From the NCBI RefSeq assembly GCF_000006565.2, contig NC_031476.1, positions 6,728,400 through 6,792,399 on the forward strand: DNA of 64,000 nucleotides, given 5' to 3'. This stretch comes from Toxoplasma gondii ME49 (taxonomy: Eukaryota; Apicomplexa; Conoidasida; Eucoccidiorida; Sarcocystidae). The notes beneath the pieces were generated by a model, which saw only the letters and a list, made by a program, of their open reading frames with translations, had not been told where the DNA came from and ran no database searches. Positions 36,901 to 47,154 of the stretch are shown here, piece after piece (position 1 is the first letter of the stretch; each line of letters begins with the position of its first letter). The translations under genes were made by a program, and so were the position numbers.

Positions 36901-38111
36901 ACTTCCCCCCGTATTATTGCCTCTTCCTCCCTGCTCCAGTCGCTTCCTCGCCGCTCTTGTGCGCTGTGGTGGGAGCGTGACCGGCGACGCTGAAGCTCAC
37001 TCCACTGTCTCTGCTTTTTCGCCAGGAACTCGGACGCTCGTTTGGGACCCCACAATCCTGCCGTCTCTTCCACATCGAGAATGCTTTCGCGAAGAGAAGG
37101 ACCCCGCGAAAATGGCGGCCCCGTCTCCTTGTGTGGCGAACCACAGAGTGAAGGCTGGCGGAGAAGCGCGGCGGTGTGTGCTTCCTCGTTCTCGCCGGTC
37201 TCGGGCGTTTGCTGCGAAAGACACAGCTCTTCCTCCGCGTCCCCGTCCTTCCGCGGGACACAGGGAGACGGCGACAAAAACGCAGAAGAAAGGGGACAAG
37301 ACAGAGAAGCGGTGCCGGGAGGAGACAGAGGAACGGAACAAGGAGAACAGCACAGGCGAGAGAGGCGAGTGGAACCCGAAGCAAACAAAGAAGCCGAATG
37401 AGACACGGGAGACACCAGCGGAGGGCTGGGCGCAGCACCAACGGCTTCAGCAGAAGCTTGATCGGAATGTAGGAGAGAAACGGGTGATACGAAGGGAGTC
37501 CCCAAGGCGTTGATAGTCAAGGACCTGACCCGCGCAAGACGAGCGAAGACGCTCCGAAGATCCGGAGGCAGCCACGATGACAGGAAAATAGTCTGGTGAC
37601 CTACAAAGGAGACACAGAAAAACAAGCGAGTTTGTAACTCGAAGACCTGCCCTCGAAAGACGCATTTACAGATGCATGAGCCGCTGAGCTGAGAGACACT
37701 TGCCCCCTCACAGAGGTCTTCTCGAGCTGCACACCGGCCTCTCTACGCCTGAAACGGAAAACTGATTTTCGGTGAACTAGACACGGAGAGTTCCGACGGC
37801 CTGCGGCCCGCGCTTTCCTGTGTGCCCTCTAGTTCAGATATAAACGCCAGATGGAGACAAGCAGCATGGGCCCTTGTTTCCCGAGAGTCCGAATCGCGAG
37901 ACGTGGCAGGGCGCTGATCTCTTGAGAAGCCGTTCGGACTGCGTAAAGGTACGGCCACCCCGTGTGAGGCGGATTGGAGGCAAGCTCTTTGTCCCGATCG
38001 TTTCGTTGGAGTGTTTTTTTGTCTCGGGCCTTGTCTTTCCGTTGCACTCGCATCGCGGAGCCTCTCTCTCACCTGGTGGCAACCTTTCTTTGAGTCTGAG
38101 CAACGCTGCGG
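33955..38111 (-). pseudogene. Inverted truncated copy of the helicase gene
   Basis: This is the reverse complement of 18107-22265 at near identity. It contains the last 13 or so codons of helicase exon 1, all of exons 2, 3 and 4 with their introns, and part of intron 4. Missing are the first roughly 680 codons (motifs I to II) and exons 5 and 6. Within exon 4 there is a 2-base difference from copy A (AGTGAGAGG at 34580-34590 on the minus strand against AGTCAGAGAGG), which shifts the frame and ends translation at 34356. With half of the ATPase core missing and the frameshift, it should not make a functional helicase. A transcript could be antisense-complementary to the intact gene. Confidence 0.93.
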
Positions 38112-38566
38112 ATGAGTTTCTTCGGACGACAGGTGTTCTTTCAGAGAGCCTAATAACCTGCGGCATCGGTGGTGCCAGCTGACTAACTATCGGTGACGGC
38201 TACTTCGGCTTCCCCAACAGCGGGAGATAGCTCAGGGCTGGTTTAGCCGAACACGATTGTGTTTCGGGGCGTAGCTAGCCGACGCCGCGGCACCGGTTGC
38301 CCTTCCGGGACCCACGGTACGAGCTGGTTGTCGTCACCTGAGAACCATTACAACATCAGTCGAATATAAGCGTACAGATTCGTCACTTTCACTTCATTTG
38401 ACTTCCCTGTTTTCCTCCCTCATCGCAGGCCTCGTAGAATTGCCTATAGTCCAACTCCGTCTCACCTCCCATCCCTGCTCTCTCCCCTGATCGGCAGTGG
38501 TACTGTGTAGCGAGATTGCCAATCAATTCCCGATTTTCCGAAGATTGTTCGCTAGCTGTTAGCAAT
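38112..38566 (+). promoter_or_regulatory. Spacer and shared 5' flank of MIC17 copy 4
   Basis: 38112-38271 is unique sequence at the edge of the helicase fragment. 38272-38566 is the inverted partner of 33154-33448 and directly precedes the copy 4 ATG, with a pyrimidine-rich stretch (about 38400-38490). The promoter role is inferred from position. Confidence 0.5.
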
Positions 38567-39622
38567 ATGGACGCGCTGAAGACTGTGTTCAACCGGAGAA
38601 TCGCTCTCCCCGTTGTTGTTGCAGCGGCGTTGCTCCATAATAGTGCCGAGGCCCTGCAATCTCCAGGGCTCCGGAGACAGCTAGTCAACGCCCACTCTTT
38701 CGCTGAGGTGGAGTCGACAGGATACAGCTGCCTCGAAAAAGGCAAGGAGTACGTTGGTTTCAGCCTGACTGAGTTCACCGAAGTGGGTGACGCTGCTTTG
38801 TGCCAGCAGAGGTGCAATCAACACCCGCAGTGTGGCTTCTTCACATTCTATTCCAATGGGAACCGATGCGTGCTCCAGTCCCGCAAGCCTTCTCAGGAGA
38901 AGAACAATGCCAATGCCGTTTCTGGCCCGAAACGGTGCCCGCTTTGCCTCGTTGATTCCTTTGATTTCAGAGGCGAGAAAAACATGCACGATAATGGGGT
39001 TCCCGGTATCAAAACAGTCGTCGAGTGTCAAATGGGGTGCGCAGCGGAGCCCAAATGCAAAGGCTTCCTTTTCCAACACAAGACCAAGCAGTGTCACTTC
39101 AAAACAAGTGATAACTATTTGAAATCGCTCCATCCGGACAATGAGTATGTCGCAGGTCCGAAAACGTGTACGGGTGAACACTGGTGCATCATGAAGGATA
39201 TTGGCTACGAAGCCATGTACACGAGACGGTCCCAAACAAACTCAGCGGAAGAGTGCCAAAATAAGTGCCTCAACGACGAGCAGTGCCAGTATTTCACCTG
39301 GCAAGTGTCGAACAAGCATTGTTGGTTGAAACATGGACCTACCATTGCCAACTCCAAATACAACCGTCAAGGCGACCATTCAGCACCAAAACACTGCGGC
39401 CTGCCGACCACATGTGTCAAGGAGCGGACCAAGTACGCGGGCGAAACCGTTGCGACGTTCCCCAAGAGCGAGGTGGGGACCTTCGAGTCCTGCCAAATGA
39501 AGTGCTGGAAGACCAGCAAGTGTGTGTTTATGCACTTCAACAATGATGGCTGCACGCTCTCTGGGATCAATGCAACCGCTCAAACTGATGCGAACTCCAA
39601 AGCAGGCGATATCACATGCTGA
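38567..39622 (+). CDS. MIC17: MIC17-type PAN-domain microneme protein, copy 4 (mosaic)
   Basis: Intronless, 351 residues, start ATG at 38567 (MDALKT). The signal peptide and most of PAN1 match copy 3, and PAN4 (from residue 283) matches copies 2 and 3 exactly. PAN2 and PAN3 are clearly diverged, as seen in KNMHDNGVPGIKTVVECQMG, FLFQHKTKQ, YEAMYTRRSQ and NKHCWLKHGPTIANSKYNRQ. All 24 domain cysteines are kept, so the fold is preserved while surface residues changed. It is the only plus-strand member of the cluster. Confidence 0.92.
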   Translation: MDALKTVFNRRIALPVVVAAALLHNSAEALQSPGLRRQLVNAHSFAEVESTGYSCLEKGKEYVGFSLTEFTEVGDAALCQQRCNQHPQCGFFTFYSNGNRCVLQSRKPSQEKNNANAVSGPKRCPLCLVDSFDFRGEKNMHDNGVPGIKTVVECQMGCAAEPKCKGFLFQHKTKQCHFKTSDNYLKSLHPDNEYVAGPKTCTGEHWCIMKDIGYEAMYTRRSQTNSAEECQNKCLNDEQCQYFTWQVSNKHCWLKHGPTIANSKYNRQGDHSAPKHCGLPTTCVKERTKYAGETVATFPKSEVGTFESCQMKCWKTSKCVFMHFNNDGCTLSGINATAQTDANSKAGDITC

Positions 39623-41506
39623 ATGAAACGTTAACCCCTCAGCTCGTCATTTCTAAGAATTCGGAAACGTAGCGGAATCATTGTTATTTGAGCGGATCCT
39701 CCAGAAAGGCATCGTTGCGGGAAGTTGACTGCTAAATAAACTCTTTAAGTGAATACCCCCGTTGGTTCTGTGATGGAATGTACCACAGGTTCGTTTCTTG
39801 CTTCATCATTTCGTCTCCTCTGGCTGCGGTGTTCAGTTCGAGATACGTTGGAAATTCTCAGGCGCCGTGCTACGTGAGGTGCCAGCGCATTTCGCATTTG
39901 GCGCTTGGGTGAGTGGAACTCTATGAATGGTGGTTGATTGCCGCTGGTGGTCACGAATTATGAACTCGTTCGTGAGAACAATCATTGAGTAGCCGCAGCC
40001 GCATATGCGCAACTGGGAGACGGGGCGCCGTGGCTTGTAAGGCGGCATTTTCTAGGGTGTGCACTCCTTTCCAATAGTGAGCGACTGATCGCCCTGTGAA
40101 TTCGAGTTACCCCTAGTGTGAGGCGATCGGCCACTGCGGTGTTTTCTAACAAAACAGTATGAGTTAGATGAGGTGGTTGACGTCTCAGTGAAGTGCAGCA
40201 TCGGCCGGGAACTCCAATGGCGCCGCCAGCATTCCGTTTTTAGTGGACTTTGATCTATACAGATGAGAAAAGAGCCGTGGCAGGAGAACCCCTCTTTGAC
40301 GATTTAGCGGGAGGACAGACAATTAGTATGTTTCAGAGCTGCCACACATATTTTCAGGCTGTGGAGGACCAGTCACTGGATGATTAATGCAGGATGTGCA
40401 CAGCCTATACAGTACCAGAAAATTCCACGTATAAACGGAAGACCCTGATATATCTATAAAGAATAAGTTGAACAACGGAAATGGTCCGTTCACGCACTGG
40501 CGACAGGTGCTCTCGTACGTGCTTTCTACAATCGCCACTCTCGTCTCTGCCCGATGAGTTCGCAGCGTGAAGCGGACACAGCACCTCTGGCTGCATGGGA
40601 ACCGTGACCGCTAGGGCCGGTACGGATGGACACTGCATGGTAACATTTTTGCAAGGGAGTATGTTAATCAGATATGTCACAGCACATGGCTGCTACCACG
40701 TCCTCCACACCTGCCTTCATAGCACCACATTTACAAATGCCGCTGTATGCAAATTCGTTGTTTCGTCCGAAGAAGCTGAGCAGTGACCACGAAGGGACGA
40801 TACAAAGTAGGCACAGTGTGCATTATCTACCCTTCTCAGTAGCAAAAAAACACCGCACGGGCCATAGTAACACCGGGCCAGTGCTGAAATAACTAAAAGT
40901 GCGGGAAACAACGAAGTCAACTGCAGTCGGTTACTCTTCACCAATCACAACAGAACACAGCAGAAGGGAGAGAGCTGTCATCTCCTGATCATCTGCAATC
41001 CTGTTCCTGGAAAGTGTCTGTCTCACTATTTCTCTTAATATCTGTGTATGTATGTATATGTTTTTGGCACTAAGTTACGATTTGTTGAAGTTGGATGAAA
41101 AGTTGTGCGTAGCCTAACGATCTCCGATACAACTATATGGCCGTTTACTTGCAAGTGTAGTTGACGAAGATACACAGGTGGCAACCGCAGGTCCGCATGA
41201 TTCACGCATGGAGAAAATACAGGTAATAGTCTGTCGCCGTTTCCATAACAGCCGACAAATTTTTGCGCATGCAACGAGGCTCGGTTTGTCAACAACGAAA
41301 GACTATCGCGGAAAACAGAAGAAAAGGACCCGAGACTGGACCCTCGGCATACCGGATTTTTTCCAGTCTCTAATACATGGGACGAACCTGCGCCCTCTAC
41401 CTTACATCAAAACCGAATTAAACGCAATACACAAGTATCTTTCCCTGTTAACACGCGTGGTTCACCACAGCCACCGCAAACATAAAGAGTGCCGCCTTCT
41501 CCTCAC
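39623..41506. other. Intergenic between MIC17 copy 4 and ATG16-like gene
   Basis: 39623-40160 is the inverted copy of the 3' flank at 28700-29244. The remainder shows no supported gene. The two flanking genes converge here, so it holds two 3' UTRs. Confidence 0.5.
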
Positions 41507-44353
41507 CTATGCGTGTTCCCATAGCATTACAGACCCGTCTTTTCCCCCCGTGACCAAGCCTCTATGAAGTTGCCAACTAAGGCACGTTACATCCGTCATC
41601 TGAGAACGCAGAACAACATCCGGCTGAGCCTCTGTCGCCGCGTCTCTCCAGACGTTCTGCCGGCGGGTATATTGCATCCCTCCCGCCCTCCCCCCCTCGC
41701 ATCCTCGTGGCGTCCCTTCAGGTTTCTCAAGCTCTCCCCAATAACTCTCGCTCCCGTAGCATTCGCCACTCGCAATCCGCCCGTCCTCATTCGACCTTTT
41801 GCCCCGGATGGTCCAGCAGTAGACGTGCGGGCCTGCCGCCGCTGCCACAAAAGCGCCATCTCCACGGGAGAAGACAGGAGAGGCCTGGACGATATTATAT
41901 CGCATTTCTATGTGAAGAAGAGTCATCACCTCCTTCCACATTCGAATATCTACAACCTTCAGTTGCTTGTCCTTTCCTTGAGTCGCAAGGAGACGCCCAC
42001 TGGGATCGAACGCGACTCCCGTGGCTGCCTCCTCATGTAGCTGAAGCGACGCAACTCTCTCACACTTTTCCGCTCGGACGTTCAGCACAGAGAGGCTTCC
42101 ATTCTGGTGACTGGTGGCGAGCCATTCGCCATCAGGAGACGCGGTGCCCATAGTTATTGCACTGTCCAAACTGGTCGTCTTCACGCATGCACTCCGGCGG
42201 GCATCCCACAGACGCACTGTTCTATCGAGGCTGCAGCTCCATACGGACGCGGAGCTCGGGCCCCCCGCGCCGGTCATGAGGGTGTCGGCGTCTCCGGTGG
42301 CTGCCCCAGAGCCAGACAGCTGATGCCAAAAGCCGGACGCAGCCGAACGTATGAAGCCGCACGCGGTTATGCGGCCACTGTGCCCTTTGAGCGTCGACGT
42401 TACCCGCTGGCTGCACGCATTCACGGTGTACAGCGTCACGTCGCCTGCGGCAACGAGGGCAATGCGATGCTCATTCGCCGTGTCGACGCAGAGCAGTGGA
42501 GCCTTCGACGGCGAAACAACGAACGAGTAGAGCAGTGCAGGACTGGTTGCGTCTACAAGAGCAAGGAAACCGTCTTCACCACAGGTAAGCAGAAGCTCAT
42601 GATGTGCGAAGCCACATTCGTCGTCTGGAAGAGACGGACTCCGTGGGGACGTCCAGATATCTGCTCCCCACATTCGCGGCACTGCGCAGCACGCATGCAC
42701 ACTTCCACGATGTGCCAAAAGAGACTTCTGCACACGTGTAGGAGGGCGGCACACGTCCAAACTTCGACGGTGATGATCCTGCACGCCGTTACTGGAAGTT
42801 CGTGTGGAGTAGGACGGGGCCGACTGTCTCGCTGGCATGTCTCCTCTCGTGGCACTCTGCTCTGGGGTTCCGACTTCTCGTCCTGTAAGTGAAGTCCCCA
42901 GAACCGAGGCGGAGGAAGAGGGAACAACTTGTTTCGTGGTTGGTACCGAAGAATCGGACCTGCCTCTAGATGACGCAGCTGATAACTGGGAAGCGCTCAC
43001 AGATGTTCTTTCACCCGACACACCATGAGCAGCCGGCGCCTGAGCTTTTGCCCGCCTCCACCCAGACGAGAAAGAAAGACGCTGTGCAAGAGAATTATTG
43101 ACCACAGTCCCTTGCCCGTGACTTCCACTTCCACGACCATCCCCGCCCTTATCACTGGAGTTATTGCACGCTACTAACTCTGTCCTCTCGACCTCACTGC
43201 ATGCAGACGCCTCCGTCTGTGTAGAGAGCTGTAAAAACAGAGACTCTCTGCCGCGACGAGAGGACTTTCGAAAGTCCTTTGGATCCGGTTGGCCGGAGTT
43301 CTTCTCGAAAATGTCGAGCCCAGCTAAAACAACAGATCCACGTGCGCCTTCTCCTTCACCGTCGCCACGTCCTTCAGTCTCTGGCTGGTAAATCTTCTGC
43401 TGTTTCTCCATGATTGACACATACAGTTGTTGCATCTCGTTCAATCGCGTTGCCTCTGCCTCTTTGTATCTGAGGAGCTCGCGGAGGTATCGCTCATTCT
43501 CGAGAGCTTTCTCCATCACTTCTTGCTGCGCCGTCTGCAGGGCCTGTTGCAGCTGATTTCTTTCATTCTGGAGAAACGCGCAAGCCTTCTTCGCCTCGGC
43601 AAGCTCCGTTTCGCGGTCCCCCAATTCCTCCTCCCTCTCTCCTACGAGGCGGCGCAGAACGTCGCCCTCTATGGTCTTCTCTTCGAGCATTTTTCTCGTC
43701 TGCTCGAGCTTTTCATTCACCGATACAATGCTTTCTTCTGCCGCTACTAGCCGTCTGGAAGTCTCTCCCAGCTGGGCTCGCAGGGCGCCGATCACCGCGC
43801 GGGTCGAGTCGACGTCTCCACTTTTTGTCTCCGTGCAGGGTTTGCCACTCTTTCCCACGGCGGCCTCAACGCTAGGCTCGCATATCCCTGGCTTCTGGGT
43901 TTCGCCCGCGCCCCGCGAGCCCGAAGCGAAGATGTCGGAGACTTGGCCATGAACCAAGCCGCTAAACTCTGCCTCGAGTCCGTCGTGGCGGTGACGAGAA
44001 AAGGAACCGTGTGCTGTTCTCTCCCCCGCAGCCGCGGAAAAATTCGCCGCAAAACTCGTCAACGCCGACGCATTTTCCGCCAGTAAGTGCACATTCTCCT
44101 CCACGACAAGGCTGTATGAGAGGAGCAGATCTTGGAACCACCGCGACTGAATGCGGTCTCGGACGGCCGCTCGCCGAAGAAAGACATACTGCCACACAGG
44201 AACGTCGACAGCGGTGTCTCCTGAATGTGCACGAAAGTCTCCAGAGGCCCCAAGAAGGAAAGAACCGTGGCAGCCCGAGCGACGAGTGGGACGAGGCAGA
44301 GAGGCCACGCGCGCAGGGGAAGGCCCGGAAGCAACGCATGCGGCAGGTCGCAT
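41507..44353 (-). CDS. ATG16: ATG16-like autophagy protein (WD40), intronless
   Basis: About 948 residues from the ATG at 44353, uninterrupted. Residues 51-95 form an amphipathic helix whose pattern (VWQYVFLRRAAVRDRIQSRW, then an LLxSYxxxVEEN segment) follows the ATG5-binding N-terminus of ATG16L1. A Lys/Glu-rich coiled coil spans about 200-318, ending in RYKEAEATRLNEMQQLY, similar to the end of the ATG16 coiled coil. A Ser-rich linker follows. From about residue 544 to the end lies a seven-bladed WD40 propeller; visible repeats include HSGRITACGF...SLDRTVRLWD, DGEWLATSHQNGSL and a terminal TGGKDGSVMLWE. ATG16 with ATG5 and ATG12 is the scaffold for ATG8 lipidation, which in Toxoplasma serves the apicoplast membrane. 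It diverges from ROM1 across a 2.8 kb intergenic region. Confidence 0.8.
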   Translation of the reverse strand: MRPAACVASGPSPARVASLPRPTRRSGCHGSFLLGASGDFRAHSGDTAVDVPVWQYVFLRRAAVRDRIQSRWFQDLLLSYSLVVEENVHLLAENASALTSFAANFSAAAGERTAHGSFSRHRHDGLEAEFSGLVHGQVSDIFASGSRGAGETQKPGICEPSVEAAVGKSGKPCTETKSGDVDSTRAVIGALRAQLGETSRRLVAAEESIVSVNEKLEQTRKMLEEKTIEGDVLRRLVGEREEELGDRETELAEAKKACAFLQNERNQLQQALQTAQQEVMEKALENERYLRELLRYKEAEATRLNEMQQLYVSIMEKQQKIYQPETEGRGDGEGEGARGSVVLAGLDIFEKNSGQPDPKDFRKSSRRGRESLFLQLSTQTEASACSEVERTELVACNNSSDKGGDGRGSGSHGQGTVVNNSLAQRLSFSSGWRRAKAQAPAAHGVSGERTSVSASQLSAASSRGRSDSSVPTTKQVVPSSSASVLGTSLTGREVGTPEQSATRGDMPARQSAPSYSTRTSSNGVQDHHRRSLDVCRPPTRVQKSLLAHRGSVHACCAVPRMWGADIWTSPRSPSLPDDECGFAHHELLLTCGEDGFLALVDATSPALLYSFVVSPSKAPLLCVDTANEHRIALVAAGDVTLYTVNACSQRVTSTLKGHSGRITACGFIRSAASGFWHQLSGSGAATGDADTLMTGAGGPSSASVWSCSLDRTVRLWDARRSACVKTTSLDSAITMGTASPDGEWLATSHQNGSLSVLNVRAEKCERVASLQLHEEAATGVAFDPSGRLLATQGKDKQLKVVDIRMWKEVMTLLHIEMRYNIVQASPVFSRGDGAFVAAAAGPHVYCWTIRGKRSNEDGRIASGECYGSESYWGELEKPEGTPRGCEGGRAGGMQYTRRQNVWRDAATEAQPDVVLRSQMTDVTCLSWQLHRGLVTGGKDGSVMLWEHA

Positions 44354-47154
44354 CTGGCACACAGAGACCCTGAGACGCACGCCGAAACTACTTCCTCCAG
44401 TAGAGTTCCCTGCTACAATAGACGCAGCGGACCTTGCTTACTTTTGTTCGAAAACCGAAAAACAGTGCCCCAATCGAGAGCCACAGCCAGTAACAGCGAC
44501 ACGTAAAACCCCCCGCGAGACGCGGCAGGAGGCTCGCCACCTTTTGCAGCACGAAGGAGAGTTCTCAGCGCTCGCTGGACGGAAAGCAAACAACTTCTTG
44601 CAACCTGGTCTGTCGAGGGCCGACCAAGAAGCCGTGCGAAGCAAACCACCGAGATCAGAAAGGGCGCCGGTGTTGTAGCGCGGAAGGTTTGAGGAAAACC
44701 AAAGGGCGCTCGGCTTTAACTTTGTGCTCCACGGTGGACAGAGAGAAGCCCGCTGCATGTGTTAGCTCTCTCCGGTAGTGAACGTAGAACGCTTATGATA
44801 CACAGAAGATAATAAGAAGGGGGGTCTTTACAAAATTAGTTATCTAGAATAGCCACACGCCATCTGAGAGCCACATACAACAGAGAGTACGCACAGCAAC
44901 CCGAAAACTCTCACACGACGTCTGTTGGAAAGAGTTCGGGCAAGATATGGTAATAAGCGCTCATAGAAGTATACATATATATGTGGGTTTATGATTTGAA
45001 GGGAGAACCCTTGTCAAGAATTCAGAACAGGGAAGAGAATTGCTGATGATTGACGAGACTGAGGGCGATCCACAGACTGGTTACAGAAGACACATGCGCT
45101 TGGTGCTTGCTTAAAAACACGAAGTTGTTTTTCTGCTGCAGTGCCTTTGCAAATACTGACCGCGCATCGGCTCTGATGTCACAGCCCCTGGACCACATGT
45201 TTCCCCGCCACCCGAAAACTCGGCAACCCTATAGACATTTGAAACAAATGTGCAAAGCCGAAAGACCAGTCCCCGGCTGTGACCTACACATATATATAAT
45301 CTATAGATATCTTGGACTGAGAATCAGTGAATGCCTATGTTTGCGTTTGTGCATGAAGCAATTCGAATGAACAGTGGCAGTCCCTTCGGGATTTCCCTGA
45401 GGGTGAAAGAAAGACTGGGGGAATTGCTGAAGTGAGGCAGCGTAGAAAGAGAGGCCTGTTACACTTCAGAGAAAGCAAGGTGTCGCTGCGGGAAATAGCA
45501 GGGTTGAGCACTTGCTCCCTCTCGCGCGACGAGACAAGAAAGCAGATTTGTTCATTAACTAGCAGCTCTCCCAGGGCAGCTTGAGCGTCAGCAAAAATGC
45601 TCCGGACAAGAAGAAAAGGGGGACAGAAGTGTTACACAACTGAGTCACGAAATGCCATGGAATCGGAAAGAAATCCGTGTCTCCGCAGATACGTCAAACA
45701 CAGTGCAGGTTACAAAGATGAAAAAATGGTCGTAGGCGGAGCGGGAAGCAGTGTCAACTCGTACTGGAGGGGTAGCAAGCACTTTTGATTGGATGGCAAA
45801 AGCACGAGATGCTTTTTCTCCCTCTCTTCTCGAATTTTTTCCCTAAAACCTAGCGTTTCGAACCGCGCACGCTGGAGTAGGAAAGAGCATGCATGGCAAA
45901 CTTTTTTTCAGAAACAAACGAACGATTTTGGCCTGCCTCATGCTGTCCTCGTCCGCGCATAGTTTCGCCAGAGAAGTTGTCCTGAGCCTCCCCCCGCCGC
46001 CCCCCCCCCCTCGCTCGGTTGCCGTTGAGCCCACGAGTGCCGTTTGAGAACTTCTATGAAGACCTTCAAAAGCGGAGAAATCCGTGCAAGTCGACCGACA
46101 CGAAGACGGAGCGAGATGCAAGTGGAATGCAAAGAATAAAAATCCCAAGACCCCCGGTCGCTCTAGAAACTGGCATTACGCGTGCCACGGGAAACTATAA
46201 AACTGAGCTCACAAATTGTCTGCCGCCTGCCAGCCAAAAGAGATCTTCCAACCCAAAACGACCAGCCACGCAGAGATCCAGAGGTACACAAGAATCTCTG
46301 CCCTGTGCAGTGGTTCACTTGTATCTGCTTTTTGTGTAGGTTACGAAAGGCCTACGAAGGGTGAGATACACAAGAATCGGAGGACGGCAACGCATGGCGG
46401 TTCAGCTAGCTGACAACCCGTAGTCGATATGTCCCAAGCCACGGGACGTCTGCGTCACTAGTGTGTGTCGCTGTCGGTTAGTCGCTTTCAGGACGGACAA
46501 TTTTCCTCGTCATTTGCCAGCAGCATATGTTCTCGATTCTGTTACCACGTTACCGAATATTCGGATTTTCTGCTCCTCAAGTTGAACGAATTCGGCGGCA
46601 GCCCCCACGCAGACTGTGGTTCCCTCTTGCTCTATCGCCCTCGTGGCGGTCTGAGAGCTGGCACGACAACACTACTCCTATCAAGGGGCTCTTTTCTTGC
46701 TCCGCCGGTGCATTCAGCGAAAGCAGTGGTGACATAACACTTCAATTGTCTCTCTACTTTGGCGCCCGTAGTACGTTTTTGCTTTTCACCTGTGCGTCGT
46801 CTGCGTTTTAGCTCGGCGTCTCTCACTGAGGCATAAACGCAGTTGCTCTGGGAAAAGAACGTAAAGTTGTTGTGCCGATGGAGAATTACCGCACAACGAG
46901 GAGAGGCGAGAATCTTTTCGGCTTTGTGAAAACGAGAGCGGCGAACCAGAACGTTTTTCGTTACTTTATCGGGGATTTCCCCGTACTTCTTTGCATCAGA
47001 TATTTTTGAGAACAGGGAAACAGTTTTCGGTTCCGCCTGGGGTGCAGATAAAACTGCAAATACACGAATACGGCAGTCTTTGAACCTTTGCTTCTCTTTT
47101 TCGATCTAGCTTTTTCTGTGGCACCCTGCCAACTTCGCTGTCTCATCCCGAATC
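44354..47154. other. Divergent intergenic region ATG16 / ROM1
   Basis: 2.8 kb with no supported gene. It must contain the promoters and 5' UTRs of both divergent genes. A GCATGCAT sequence (TGCATGC-type element on the opposite strand) occurs at about 45887. It matches a motif reported in T. gondii promoters but is short enough to occur by chance. Confidence 0.4.

Noticed and set aside
38220..38290. Sequence reading GATAGCTCAGGGCTGG considered as a tRNA gene
   Set aside because: No B-box GGTTCGAATCC, no acceptor-stem pairing and no cloverleaf.
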